The notes under the pieces: generated by a model
What the model saw: the letters and a program-made list of their open reading frames with translations, nothing else
What the model was told of the DNA's origin: nothing
Databases searched by the model: none
Translations under genes and position numbers: made by a program
Part shown: positions 33,920-43,067 of the stretch, piece by piece
How the letters are laid out: each line of letters starts with the position of its first letter
Position numbering within the stretch: position 1 is the stretch's first letter
Assembly: GCA_033857955.1 (NCBI GenBank)
Contig: JAWVCW010000038.1
Span: 1 to 64,000 of the forward strand
Length of the DNA stretch: 64,000 nt
Origin: Gaiellasilicea sp033857955
GTDB taxonomy: Bacteria > Actinomycetota > Thermoleophilia > Gaiellales > Gaiellaceae
Direction of reading: 5' to 3'

Positions 33920-34942
33920 TCAGACCTCGCTCGATCGCGCCCAGAGGTTGATGTCGCTCTCGGTCGCGTACTGGTCGATTTCCGCGAGCTCCTCGTCCGA
34001 GAAGTCCAGGTTGTCGAGTGCGGCGAGGTTGGCGTCCAGCTGCGCGACGCTCGAGGCGCCGACGAGGGTGGAGGTCATCCGCGGGTCGCGCAGCGTCCAC
34101 GCGAGCGCCATCGCTGCGAGTGTCTGACCGCGCCGGGCCGCGATCTCGTTCAGCGCGCGCACCTTCGCGAGCGTCTGCTCGTTGAGCTGGTCCGGCGAGA
34201 GGGAGGAGTTCTCGCTCGCGCGAGACCCCTCCGGGATCCCCTCCAGATAGCGGTCGGTGAGGACGCCCTGTGCGAGCGGCGAGAAGCCGATGCAGCCGAT
34301 CCCCTCCGCCTCCAGCGCGTCGAGCAGCTCCGGCTCGATCCAGCGGTTCAGCATCGAGTAGGAGGGCTGGTGGATCACGATCGGCGTGCCCAGCCCGCGG
34401 CCGATCGCAGCCGCCTCGCGCGTCTTCTCCGGCGAGTACGAAGAGATGCCGGCGTACAGGGCCTTGCCCTGCTTGACCGCGGTGTCCAGGGCGCCGATCG
34501 TCTCCTCGAGCGGCGTCTCGGGATCGAAGCGGTGCGAGTAGAAGATGTCGACGTACTCGAGGCCCATCCGTGCGAGCGACTGGTCGAGGCTCGCGAGCAC
34601 GTATTTGCGCGAGCCCCACTCGCCATACGGCCCCGGCCACATGTCGTACCCGGCCTTGGTCGAGATGACGAGCTCGTCGCGGTATGGGCGCAGGTCGGCC
34701 TGCATGATCCGGCCGAAGTTCTCCTCGGCGGAGCCGAACGGCGGCCCGTAGTTGTTCGCGAGGTCGAAGTGGATGATCCCGCGGTCGAAGGCGCGGCGGG
34801 CGATGGCGCGGCCGGTCTCCCACGGCCGGTCGTGACCGAAGTTGTGCCAGAGCCCGAGCGAGATCGCGGGCAGCTGCAAGCCGCTACGGCCGCTGCGGCG
34901 GTACTGCATCCGGTCGTAACGACCGGTGGCCGCGACATACAT
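33920..34942 (-). CDS. Aldo/keto reductase
   Basis: A 340-residue TIM-barrel NADPH-dependent oxidoreductase. Catalytic residues are seen as Asp-x3-Asn-Tyr-Gly (FDLANNYGPP, catalytic Tyr), Lys in ISTKAGYDM and His in YSHRFDP. It is close to the YghZ/GpsA-like group acting on glyceraldehyde 3-phosphate or methylglyoxal. A shorter start at MQYRRSG is possible. Confidence 0.9.
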   Translation of the reverse strand: MYVAATGRYDRMQYRRSGRSGLQLPAISLGLWHNFGHDRPWETGRAIARRAFDRGIIHFDLANNYGPPFGSAEENFGRIMQADLRPYRDELVISTKAGYDMWPGPYGEWGSRKYVLASLDQSLARMGLEYVDIFYSHRFDPETPLEETIGALDTAVKQGKALYAGISSYSPEKTREAAAIGRGLGTPIVIHQPSYSMLNRWIEPELLDALEAEGIGCIGFSPLAQGVLTDRYLEGIPEGSRASENSSLSPDQLNEQTLAKVRALNEIAARRGQTLAAMALAWTLRDPRMTSTLVGASSVAQLDANLAALDNLDFSDEELAEIDQYATESDINLWARSSEV

Positions 34943-34952
34943 GGCGCCGACC

Positions 34953-36578
34953 CTAACCGAAGGTGAAGGCGTAGGCGGCAACGCGCGGGCTGAAGCGAAG
35001 CTCGAGCAGGTGCTCCCCGATCTTCGGGCGCTCGACGAGGGTGTAGAGCATGTCGCCTTTGACGCGCACCGTGTGCTCCGGCTTGCCGTCGACGAGCACT
35101 CGCACGGAGCCCTTTCCGGTGAGCACGAGGTAGACGTTGCGGGCGCGGTAGTCGAGCCGGAGGGTGGCGCTGCGGCCGGCGACCGCCCGCTCGCCTTCGA
35201 CCTTCCAGCTGCCGCCGAATGCGAGCTCGCTCTCGGCGAGGTTCGCCGGCGGCCGGTATGTGCGCTCGGCGTCGGGCTTGACCGTCTCGCCTCCGTTCCG
35301 GGCGATCCGCTTGTAGCCGAGGTAGCTCTCGGGCGTGAGGATCCCGTGCGGGCTGTCGTCGGCGAGGCCCGAGGCCGGAGGAGCGTCGTTGCCGAGCAGG
35401 GTGCGGATCGCCTCCTCCGTCGTCCCGTAGTCGCCTTCGCCGAAGTGGAAGTAGCGGACGTGTCCGTTCCGGTCGATCAGGTACTTCGCCGGCCAGTACT
35501 GGTTGTGCCACGCATCCCAGGTGCCGAAGCCGTTGTCGAGGGCGACCGGGTAGCGGAGCTCAAGCTTCTTCACGTTCTCGCGCACGTTCGAGGGGACGCG
35601 CTCGAATGCAAACTCGGGCGTGTGGACGCCGACGATCGTCAGCCCGGCGTCCCGGTAGCGGGAATCCCATGCGCGGACACGGGGCAGCGTGCGCAGGCAG
35701 TTGATGCACGAGTACGTCCAGAAGTCGATCAGGACGACGCGACCGCGCAGCTCATTCATCGTCAGCGGCTTCGAGTTCAGCCAGCCCGCCACTCCCCGGA
35801 AGTCCGGCGCGGGACCGTAGTCCTCGAGCGCACCCGCGGCGGCGCCGCGGTCCGCTTCGGGTGCGCGGGCGCCCGTGAGGTCGCCGAGCTCGCGCTGTGC
35901 GGTCGACGATCGCTCGAAGCGCTTCTGCAACGACTCGGTGTAGCCGGGGATCGCGGTCTGCAGCTCCTGGTCGACGCCGAGCGCGATCGCGATCGCCGCT
36001 GCGGCAACGAGCACGCCGGCGACCCGCCGGACCGTCTCGACGCGGGTGCGGAAGGCCTTCGCTGCTCGCTGGCCCGCGAGTGCGATCGCGAGCATCGGCA
36101 GCGCGGCGCCGAGCGCGTACGCCAGCGTGAGCAGCACCCCGTCGAGTCCGACCTCGCGCTTGGCGGCGATCACCGTCACCGCTGCGAGCACCGGGCCCGC
36201 GCACGGCACGAAGACGAGCCCGAGACTCGTGCCGAGGAAGAAGCCGCCACCGAGATCGCCCGAGCGGCGGCGCGTCAGCGCCTGCAACGGCCGGGCGAGC
36301 AACTCGCCGGCCTGCGGGACGAGCAGCGTGAGCGCGACGAGGAGGAGCAGCGCGATTGCGAGGTTCCGCAGCAGGTCCTGTGGCAGGCCCAGCAGGTCGA
36401 GCAGCCACGCCGCGAAGAGCGTGAAGACGGTGAAGCTGACGACGATGCCGGCGACGATGGCCAGCGGCCGGCGACCCGTCGCCCCGCCGGCGAGCACGAT
36501 CGGCAGCACCGGGAGCACGCATGGCGAGAGCGCGGTGACGACTCCTGCGACGAAGCCGATCGCGAGCAGGATCAACAT
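34953..36578 (-). CDS. DipZ-like fusion: CcdA membrane domain plus TlpA thioredoxin domain
   Basis: A 541-residue protein. Residues 1-210 are a six-TM CcdA domain with its two Cys in LSPCVLPV and FVPCAGPV. Residues about 270-400 are an extracytoplasmic thioredoxin fold with WTYSCINCLRTLP (CxxC). The remainder is the beta-sandwich DipZ C-terminal domain. It carries reducing power across the membrane for cytochrome c maturation or disulfide handling. Start codon ATG 36578. Confidence 0.92.
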   Translation of the reverse strand: MLILLAIGFVAGVVTALSPCVLPVLPIVLAGGATGRRPLAIVAGIVVSFTVFTLFAAWLLDLLGLPQDLLRNLAIALLLLVALTLLVPQAGELLARPLQALTRRRSGDLGGGFFLGTSLGLVFVPCAGPVLAAVTVIAAKREVGLDGVLLTLAYALGAALPMLAIALAGQRAAKAFRTRVETVRRVAGVLVAAAAIAIALGVDQELQTAIPGYTESLQKRFERSSTAQRELGDLTGARAPEADRGAAAGALEDYGPAPDFRGVAGWLNSKPLTMNELRGRVVLIDFWTYSCINCLRTLPRVRAWDSRYRDAGLTIVGVHTPEFAFERVPSNVRENVKKLELRYPVALDNGFGTWDAWHNQYWPAKYLIDRNGHVRYFHFGEGDYGTTEEAIRTLLGNDAPPASGLADDSPHGILTPESYLGYKRIARNGGETVKPDAERTYRPPANLAESELAFGGSWKVEGERAVAGRSATLRLDYRARNVYLVLTGKGSVRVLVDGKPEHTVRVKGDMLYTLVERPKIGEHLLELRFSPRVAAYAFTFG

Positions 36579-36594
36579 CTAGTGGGTCTTTCGC

Positions 36595-39162
36595 CTAGGA
36601 GGGTGCGATCGGTTCGGTGGCGCCGCCGTTGGAAGGATCTGCGCTGCCGCCGGAGGCAGCCGCGGGCTTGCGCCGCCGGCGTCGCCTCGGCTTCGGCTTT
36701 GCCTCGCCGCTTTCGGTCGGAGCACCGCCGTTCGTTGCAGGGGCGCCCTCGGCGGCCGGCTGCTGTTGCTGTTGCGGCTGCCTCTCGCCGCCCTTCTTCT
36801 TGCGCTTCCGGCGACGCGACTTGCGCGACGGTGCCTTCGGAGTCGGCAGGTTGTCGGCGAGGGCGTTCGCGATCGCGCGGATGTCCCCGAGTTCCTCGCG
36901 CGCCCGCTCGAGTGCGTTGTTCGCCCGCGGCGTGTACCCCTCGGAGGACGCGAGGAGGGCGGCGCCGACCTCGATCGGCAGCGCCTTGGCGACCTGAATC
37001 AGCTTGGCGACGTTCTCCTCGTGCCGGTGGCCGCGCGAGTTCGCGACCGCTCCGAGCAGGCGCTTGGCCTCCGGGAACTCGGTGCTGGCGCGGCGATCCT
37101 GAACCTTCCGGGTCGCCTTGGCCAGCTTCCACGTCCAGCGCTCGAGAATCTGATCGGGGGCGTTCGCCTTGCCTTCGCCGATCGCGCGGAGCAGGATCCT
37201 CGCCCCGGCGGCGCGGTCCTTGTCCCACGGTGGCGCCTGGCTGACGAGGGTGACCAGATCGTCGAAGTCGGCTCGCTCCACGGTCATCGAGACGCGGTCC
37301 TGAAGCGCCGTCATTCGCAGCCGGCGGTTCGGGTTCTCCGCCGAGCAGACCGAGAGGAAGGTCTCGAGCGCCGCCTTCGTAGCCCGGCCCTCGGCGAACT
37401 TCTTCGCGAACTCGGCCCGCTGGTCGAAACGCAGCTGCCGGCCGGCGATCGTCGCCCAGTAGCGCTGCTCGTCCTCGTCCATGTACTTGGGGTCGATCCG
37501 CTGCCACTCGCGCTGGATTACCGCGAGGCGGCGGGAAACGTCAGGCGTGACCGGGACGAGCCAGTTCGCCGGCGAGAGCCTCCGACGGGCGCGCCGCTGG
37601 ACGCGGCGGCGGGGCGCCGGCGTGACGCGCGCTCCCTCGCGGTAGAAGTCCGCGTCGAGCAGCGAATGGAGCGAGACGACGCGCTCGTTGTGCGTCGCCG
37701 ACTTGGGCGTGAAGTCGAGGACGATCCCCGCCTCCTTGCGCGGGTGGGTGCGCATGATCCGGCCGATCCGCTGCTGGTAGACGCGCTTCGACGCCGTGGG
37801 GGCGAGGTGCATGCAGACGGTCGCGCGCGGCGAGTTCCAGCCTTCGGCGAGCAGCATCGCGTTGATCAGGACGTTGATCTCGCCACGTTCGTAGGCGGCG
37901 AGCGTCTCGGCCAGCTTGACCGGCGGCGTGCGGCCCGAGACCGCTTCCGCCTTCAGGCCGGCCGCGCGGAACTCCTGTGCAAGGTTGTAGGCGTGGTCGA
38001 CGCCGGCCGCGTAGACGATGCCGGGCGTCGTGTCGAAACGCTCGCGGTAGAGGCTCGCCGCCGCCTGGTTCAAGGCCTGGTGGTCGAGGGCTGCAGCGAG
38101 CGCGCGCTCCTCGAAGTCGCCGCCGACGATGGGGACCGAGTTGATCGCCGCCGCCGGCGGCACGCGCAGGCAGCGCAGCGGCGCGATCAGCCCGCGGCGG
38201 GCGGCGTCGGCGAGCGGGAGGTCGTCGACCGAGGCCGGGAAGACGTCCGAGACCTGCTTCGCGATCAGCTGCTCGGTCGCGGTCATGCCGATGTAGATCG
38301 GCTCCGGGAAGCTGCGGATCGCCGCGCTCGTCTTCTCGCCGAGCGCCGTGTGCGCCTCGTCGCAGATCACGAGCTGGTACGCCTCGCGCGAGATCGAGTC
38401 GGCGTGCCGCGCGAACCAGGCGTACGTCTGGATCGTGATCGGATCGCCGCGGAGCGGTTCCTTGCCGCGCTCGATCGCATCGGTGAAGCGGTCCCCGTAG
38501 CCCTCGGTCGTCAGGTCACCCTTGAACTGTGTGACGAGCAGTCGCCGGTGCGTCAGGATCAGGATCCCGAGCGTGCGCGCTGCCTCGACGAAGCCCGCGG
38601 CGGCGATCGTCTTGCCCGACGCCGTCGGGTGGCGGAAGCGATAGCGGCGGACGGCGCCCGGATCCTCGCCCACAAAGCCCTCGGGCTCGCCGTCGCCCTC
38701 GTCCTCCATGAGCTCGTCCTCATCCTCGCCGTCGCCGTCGCCTTCGTCCGGTTCGAGCTCGCCGTTGTCGTTCTCGCCGTTTCCGTTCTCGTCCTCGGCA
38801 TGACGCTGGTTCGCCGCGATCAGCTCGGTCAGCATCCCGGCGAGCGCGTCGATCTGATGCTTGCGGAGCTCCGTTCCGGCGGCGGTCGCCGGAGGTTTCG
38901 AGGAGAGCACGCGCTCGAGCCCGAGCAGGAAACCGAAGCGGACCTTCCAGCGTGACGAGGGCGCTGCGCGCCCGGCTTCGATCTCGGCCAGAGCGTCTTC
39001 GAGCGCCGCGCGGCGGGCCGAACCGGGGGCAAGGGCCTCACCCGGCTCCTCGCCAGGGTGAATGAAGGGCTCGCCGGCCCATTTCTGCGCGCGGAGCGCG
39101 TCGGCAGTCAAGTCATCCGCCGCGTCCGACGTGAGTGTCGGGTTCAGTATCGCTTCTGACAT
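36595..39162 (-). CDS. Superfamily II DEAD/DEAH helicase with acidic insert and basic tail
   Basis: An 855-residue protein from ATG 39162. Motifs: Walker A HPTASGKT, DEAH box CDEAH, SAT-like GMTAT, and motif VI QRIGRIMR. A roughly 50-residue stretch almost wholly of Glu, Asp, Gly and Asn interrupts the RecA domain just before Walker A. The C-terminal 300 residues are helical and end in Lys/Arg-rich runs and a poly-Gln stretch. It is probably a DNA or RNA remodelling ATPase. The frame stays open further upstream but without support. Confidence 0.85.
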   Translation of the reverse strand: MSEAILNPTLTSDAADDLTADALRAQKWAGEPFIHPGEEPGEALAPGSARRAALEDALAEIEAGRAAPSSRWKVRFGFLLGLERVLSSKPPATAAGTELRKHQIDALAGMLTELIAANQRHAEDENGNGENDNGELEPDEGDGDGEDEDELMEDEGDGEPEGFVGEDPGAVRRYRFRHPTASGKTIAAAGFVEAARTLGILILTHRRLLVTQFKGDLTTEGYGDRFTDAIERGKEPLRGDPITIQTYAWFARHADSISREAYQLVICDEAHTALGEKTSAAIRSFPEPIYIGMTATEQLIAKQVSDVFPASVDDLPLADAARRGLIAPLRCLRVPPAAAINSVPIVGGDFEERALAAALDHQALNQAAASLYRERFDTTPGIVYAAGVDHAYNLAQEFRAAGLKAEAVSGRTPPVKLAETLAAYERGEINVLINAMLLAEGWNSPRATVCMHLAPTASKRVYQQRIGRIMRTHPRKEAGIVLDFTPKSATHNERVVSLHSLLDADFYREGARVTPAPRRRVQRRARRRLSPANWLVPVTPDVSRRLAVIQREWQRIDPKYMDEDEQRYWATIAGRQLRFDQRAEFAKKFAEGRATKAALETFLSVCSAENPNRRLRMTALQDRVSMTVERADFDDLVTLVSQAPPWDKDRAAGARILLRAIGEGKANAPDQILERWTWKLAKATRKVQDRRASTEFPEAKRLLGAVANSRGHRHEENVAKLIQVAKALPIEVGAALLASSEGYTPRANNALERAREELGDIRAIANALADNLPTPKAPSRKSRRRKRKKKGGERQPQQQQQPAAEGAPATNGGAPTESGEAKPKPRRRRRRKPAAASGGSADPSNGGATEPIAPS

Positions 39163-39306
39163 ATGCGCAGCACGAATCGGATGTGCTGCTTTCCTCAGGA
39201 GTGGCGCGCCCGTACTGTTGCCTGGAGCGAACGAGCGGCGCTCCTCGCAGCATAGCCGAACTTGCGACCTTTCGACAGAGCGGGAGTCCAGGGCTACGCT
39301 GGCTGT

Positions 39307-40206
39307 ATGCGGTGGGTGTTCGCGCTGCTTCTCGTTGCCGTGCCCGCGCAGGCGGGTACTCGCCAGGAGCGCCCGCTGCCTCCGCAGGAGATCGCGTTCT
39401 GGAGCGTGCAGGACGGGCTGCTCGTATCGAGTGCCGTACGCCAGGGAGCTTCGCCTACCACCATCAGCGTCACTCACGACGGCGGACGAACCTGGCGGGT
39501 CGTGCGCCACCTCTCCGCCTCTGCCTCGGTTAGCGCCGTCGCCGGGACCGGCACTGCCTTCGCCACGACTTCGCGCGGGCTCCTCCAAACGCACGACAGC
39601 GGAGCGACCTGGTCCCGCATCTTCCCCGGGATCCTGTGGCAGCCGTCCTTTGTTTCGACGCGGGTCGGGTGGGCCGTTGGGGGAGTTCCGTTCGAGCGGG
39701 AGCGGATCCTGAGCACGCACGACGGCGGACGCAGCTGGCGCGTGCTGCGTGGCCCTTGCGGGAGCGAAACCACCATCGAGGTGAGCCTCGCGAGCGCGAC
39801 CCGCGGCTGGGTCGTGTGCAGCTCCCAGCCGGGTGCGGGCCAGCAGCCGAAGGAGGTCTGGTCGACGCGCGACGGCGGCGGGAGCTGGCGGCTCGTCAAC
39901 CGTGCGTCACCGTTCTCGAAGGCCGTCGGGCATGGGCTCTGCGTCTGCGGCTATGCGGCCGGGATCGAGCTGACCGCCGGCGGGGCCGGCTGGCTGTGGA
40001 TGGCGCGCGGCTCCTTCTACTCGACCCACGACGGGGGCCGGAGCTGGACCTCGCTCCCGATCAGCGCGCCCGAGGTGGTCGAGGGCCGCTCCGCCGCGCT
40101 CCTGACGAGCAGGGTCGGTTACGCGCTCTTCGGGCACCGCCCGGCGCTACGGTTCACCCGCGACGGCGGCCGCACGTGGACGGTCGTGCGGCGCTGGAGC
40201 CAATGA
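39307..40206 (+). CDS. Secreted BNR/Asp-box (beta-propeller) protein
   Basis: A 299-residue protein with a signal peptide (RWVFALLLVAVPAQA). It contains repeated Asp-box motifs of the form Thr-x-Asp-Gly-Gly-x-Thr/Ser-Trp (THDGGRTW, THDSGATW, THDGGRSW, TRDGGGSW, TRDGGRTW), characteristic of sialidase-type or Ycf48-like beta-propellers. No sialidase catalytic residues are evident, so it is probably a binding protein. It overlaps the next gene by 4 bases. Confidence 0.85.
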   Translation: MRWVFALLLVAVPAQAGTRQERPLPPQEIAFWSVQDGLLVSSAVRQGASPTTISVTHDGGRTWRVVRHLSASASVSAVAGTGTAFATTSRGLLQTHDSGATWSRIFPGILWQPSFVSTRVGWAVGGVPFERERILSTHDGGRSWRVLRGPCGSETTIEVSLASATRGWVVCSSQPGAGQQPKEVWSTRDGGGSWRLVNRASPFSKAVGHGLCVCGYAAGIELTAGGAGWLWMARGSFYSTHDGGRSWTSLPISAPEVVEGRSAALLTSRVGYALFGHRPALRFTRDGGRTWTVVRRWSQ

Positions 40207-40847
40207 CCGACTGGGACGACCTTCACGCCCGGGCTCGGGCGCGCTACGAGGACGGGGAAGCGCGACTTCCCGACGATCCCGACCAGCGCCAGCGGCAGCT
40301 GACGCGGATGGGGAACGCCGCCGGCGCAGCCGGGCTGAGCTCGCTGATGGACGGCCGCGACGGCGCCGAATGGTTCGCCCGCGCGGCCGAGCGCTACCGC
40401 GAGAGCTGGGAGCACGCGCCGCCCGGAAGTTGGGGCCGGCCGATCGGCGCGATCAAGTCGCGGATCCTCGCCGGCGACTGGGAAGGCGCAGCCGAAGACG
40501 CCCGCTGGGCGATCGAGGCCGGCGCGGCCGAGTCGGACTCTCCGATCGGGCGCTACGCTGCGGCGCTCGCGTTCGGCGTGCTCGGCGAGTGGGGGGACAT
40601 GCGGCTGCACGCCGACCATGCCCGTACGCACGAGGCGTTCCCGACCGAGGTCGCCGACGCGCTCGCGTTCGTGGCCGCCGAGGACGTCGTCGGCTACATC
40701 GAGGCCGTCGAGGACGTCCTCGAGTCGTTCGAAACCCGCGACGAGTATCTCGAGGACATTCCGGTCGCCGACACCGTGATCGTGCTCCAGGCGCTCGCTG
40801 CCCGCCGCGGCATGGCGGCCACGCTCGAGTCGGACCTCCTGCCGTGA
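40203..40847 (+). CDS. Hypothetical TPR-like helical protein, 214 aa
   Basis: ATG 40203 overlaps the propeller gene stop (ATGA); its own stop overlaps the DCC gene start (GTGA). The protein is acidic, Ala-rich and predicted helical, with repeats reminiscent of TPR (WFARAAERYRESWEHAPP, IKSRILAGDWEGAAEDARWA). No catalytic motif is visible. It probably works with the products it is coupled to. Confidence 0.65.
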   Translation: MTDWDDLHARARARYEDGEARLPDDPDQRQRQLTRMGNAAGAAGLSSLMDGRDGAEWFARAAERYRESWEHAPPGSWGRPIGAIKSRILAGDWEGAAEDARWAIEAGAAESDSPIGRYAAALAFGVLGEWGDMRLHADHARTHEAFPTEVADALAFVAAEDVVGYIEAVEDVLESFETRDEYLEDIPVADTVIVLQALAARRGMAATLESDLLP

Positions 40848-41137
40848 CGAGGCCGGTGCTCCTGTACGACGGCGGCTGACGCTTCTGCCGCTTCGTGGCG
40901 CGTGTCGCCGCCCGGATCGACCGCGGACGCTTCGCCTACCTTCCGTTCGACGATCCCGAAGCCGCGTTGCTGCTTGACCGGTTGCCCGAGGCGGCGCGCT
41001 ACGAGAGCGCGCACCTCTTCCGGCCCGACGGCTCGGTCTGGAGCCCGAGCAGCGCGCCCTACCGTCTCGTCGCCGGCAGTCGTCACCGGCTCGGGCCTCT
41101 CGTCCCGAACGGCCCTGGCCCGCGCCGCTACCCCTGA
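40844..41137 (+). CDS. DCC-family thiol:disulfide oxidoreductase with in-frame UGA (probable selenoprotein)
   Basis: Read from GTG 40844 with UGA 40877-40879 as selenocysteine, the product is 97 residues: PVLLYDGG-Sec-RFCRFVARVA...FAYLPFDDPEAALLL and so on. This matches the DCC/DUF393 family, whose signature is YDGxCxxC. The UGA stands exactly where the first Cys belongs, giving a Sec-x-x-Cys redox site at residues 12-15. Codon use stays normal after the UGA. A SECIS-like hairpin follows at 40895-40911. selD is present 9.7 kb upstream. Alternatively it is a Cys-to-stop mutation or sequencing error. Confidence 0.78.
40895..40911 (+). promoter_or_regulatory. Candidate bacterial SECIS hairpin
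   Basis: GTGGCG-cgtgt-CGCCGC forms a 6-base stem (one G-U pair) with a five-base loop whose second base is G. The loop starts 22 bases after the UGA, inside the range typical of bacterial SECIS elements, where a G near the start of the apical loop contacts SelB. The fold is inferred by eye. Confidence 0.5.
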
Positions 41138-41799
41138 GGAAGCAGTGAGGCGGCGCCGCTGTCGAGGATCGCGATCGTCCTGCGCCCGCGGATCAGGCTC
41201 GCCGGGATCTCCGGGCTCGGGTCGTCGGCAAACGCGCGGCGAACGACCTCGGCCTTGTCCGCTCCCAGCACGAGATAGACCAGCAGCTCCGCCTCAGCGA
41301 ACACGGGCGGGGTCATCGTCACGCGCGCGACGAACGGCTCGAGCTTGCCCTCGGCAGCGACGGCGCGCCGCTCCTTCTCCTCCAGCGTGGCCGCGCCCGG
41401 GAACAGCGACGCCGTGTGCCCGTCGGGCCCGATTCCGTTCAGGGCCAGGTCTAGCGTGACGCCCTCGAGCTCCTCGTCGTAGAGGTCGGCCGCCTTCTCC
41501 GCGCCCAGCTCCCCGAGGATCCGATGCACCTCCGGCGGCGCCGTGAGCCGGTCGAGCAGCGTCTCCTTCGCCAGCCGGTAGTTCGAGAGCTCGTCGTCCG
41601 GCGGCACCGCGCGGTCGTCTCCGAACCAGACATGCGCACCGGACCAGTCCGGGCGAAGCCGTGCGGCAAGCTCGTAGGCCGGGCCGGGTGCCGAGCCACC
41701 GGAGAGCGCGACGTGGCCGGCGGCTGCGATCAGGAGGTCGGCGGCCTCCCGAGCGGGGTCGTCGACGACTCGAATCTCGACGTCGTTACGAGTCGCCAC
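41128..41799 (-). CDS. pgl: 6-phosphogluconolactonase
   Basis: A 223-residue protein of the DevB/Pgl type. Motifs: HVALSGGSAPGPAYE, the VWFGDDRAVPPDDELSNY segment and GIGPDGHTASLFPG. It hydrolyses 6-phosphogluconolactone in the oxidative pentose phosphate pathway; no other pathway gene is adjacent. Start is GTG 41799, overlapping proC by 14 bases. Its 3' end overlaps the DCC gene by 10. Confidence 0.9.
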   Translation of the reverse strand: MATRNDVEIRVVDDPAREAADLLIAAAGHVALSGGSAPGPAYELAARLRPDWSGAHVWFGDDRAVPPDDELSNYRLAKETLLDRLTAPPEVHRILGELGAEKAADLYDEELEGVTLDLALNGIGPDGHTASLFPGAATLEEKERRAVAAEGKLEPFVARVTMTPPVFAEAELLVYLVLGADKAEVVRRAFADDPSPEIPASLIRGRRTIAILDSGAASLLPQG

Positions 41800-42610
41800 G
41801 GGCGAGCTCGCGCGACCGGTCCATCGCCGCCTGGATCGCGTTCAGGAACGCGGCACGCACGCCCGCCTGCTCGAGCTCGCGGATCGCGGCGATCGTCGTC
41901 CCGCCCGGCGAGGTGACCATCTCGCGCAGCTCGACCGGGTGCATCTTCAGGTCGCGCAGCTGCTTGGCCGTCCCGAGCATCGTCTGGACGACGAGCTGCG
42001 TCGAGATCTCGCGCGAGAGGCCGAGCAGGATGCCCGCCTCGATCATTGCCTCGGCGAGCAGCGCGAAGTAGGCCGGCCCCGAGCCGGAGACCGCGGTGAC
42101 CGCGTCCATGTACGGCTCGGCGACCCGGACGACCGCGCCGACGTGGCGGAGCGCCTCCTCGGCGAGCACCATGCTCTCCTCGCCGGCGTGGGAGCCTGCG
42201 CAGATTCCCGCCATGCCCTCGTGGACGACCGCAGGCGTGTTCGGCATCGCCCGGACGACCGGGACGCCGTCGCCGAGATGGCGCTCGATATCCGCGGTCG
42301 GAATCGCTGCCGCGATCGAGAGCACGGTCTGCTCGGGCTGGATCAGCGGCCCGATCTCGCCGAGCAGCGTCTCGATGTCCTGCGGCTTGACCGCGATCAC
42401 GACGAGCGCCGCACGCGCAGCCGCCTCCGGGTTCGAGAGCGTGACGTGCACGCCGTGCCGCTCGCGCAGCTCGTTCGCGCGCTCCTCGCGCCGCGTCGAG
42501 GCGGAGAGCTCCGCCGCGGTGCGCCAGCCGGCGGAGAGCAGGCCGGAGATGAGCGCCTCGCCGATCTGGCCTGCGCCGAGGATCGCGATCTTGCGGTCGT
42601 CGACAGGCAT
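41786..42610 (-). CDS. proC: Pyrroline-5-carboxylate reductase
   Basis: A 274-residue protein catalysing the last step of proline synthesis with NAD(P)H. It shows the Rossmann motif ILGAGQIGEALISGL, VVIAVKPQD, the RAMPNTPAVVHEG motif, and the family signature in VSGSGPAYFALL and TSPGGTTIAAI. Length is normal. Confidence 0.95.
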   Translation of the reverse strand: MPVDDRKIAILGAGQIGEALISGLLSAGWRTAAELSASTRREERANELRERHGVHVTLSNPEAAARAALVVIAVKPQDIETLLGEIGPLIQPEQTVLSIAAAIPTADIERHLGDGVPVVRAMPNTPAVVHEGMAGICAGSHAGEESMVLAEEALRHVGAVVRVAEPYMDAVTAVSGSGPAYFALLAEAMIEAGILLGLSREISTQLVVQTMLGTAKQLRDLKMHPVELREMVTSPGGTTIAAIRELEQAGVRAAFLNAIQAAMDRSRELARGDS

Positions 42611-42630
42611 CGCCGAAGTGTAGGCGCGCC

Positions 42631-43047
42631 CTAGAGAGCGGTCGGAGCGATCCGCTCGGCGAGCGCGGTCAGCACGCCGATCTGGATCTTCGGCGAGTGG
42701 TCGAGCAGCTGGCGGAAAGCGCGGTCGGTGATCACGAGCGCGCGCACGGGCGAGGTGGTCGTGATCGTCGCGTTGCGCGGCGTCTTCGCGATCAGCGCGA
42801 TCTCGCCGAAGAAGTCGCCTGGCCCGAGCTTGGCGATCTTCTTCCCGCCGCGCTCCACGTCGGCCGTGCCCTCGATGATCACGAAGAACTCGTGCCCGGG
42901 ATCGCCCTCCTTGATCAGCGTCTTGCCCGCCGGCAGGTCGATCTCGTCTGCGATCGAGGCGATCTTCGCCAGCTCCGCCTTCGAGGCGGACGCGAAGAGC
43001 GGCACCCGCTTGATCAGATCGATCTTCGAGTCGTGCCCGAGTTGCAT
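42631..43047 (-). CDS. Cyclic nucleotide-binding domain protein, 138 aa
   Basis: A single cNMP-binding (CRP/PKA-type) domain with nothing attached. The phosphate-binding cassette reads FFGEIALIAKTPRNATI, containing the conserved Glu and Arg that contact cyclic nucleotide. Lacking an HTH, it may be a standalone sensor or regulate a partner enzyme by contact. Confidence 0.88.
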   Translation of the reverse strand: MQLGHDSKIDLIKRVPLFASASKAELAKIASIADEIDLPAGKTLIKEGDPGHEFFVIIEGTADVERGGKKIAKLGPGDFFGEIALIAKTPRNATITTTSPVRALVITDRAFRQLLDHSPKIQIGVLTALAERIAPTAL

Positions 43048-43067
43048 TGGCCGATCCTACGCCTCTG

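Noticed and set aside
37000..38955. Long plus-strand ORF opposite the helicase
   Set aside because: Shadow frame with no motifs; the minus strand shows an intact helicase.
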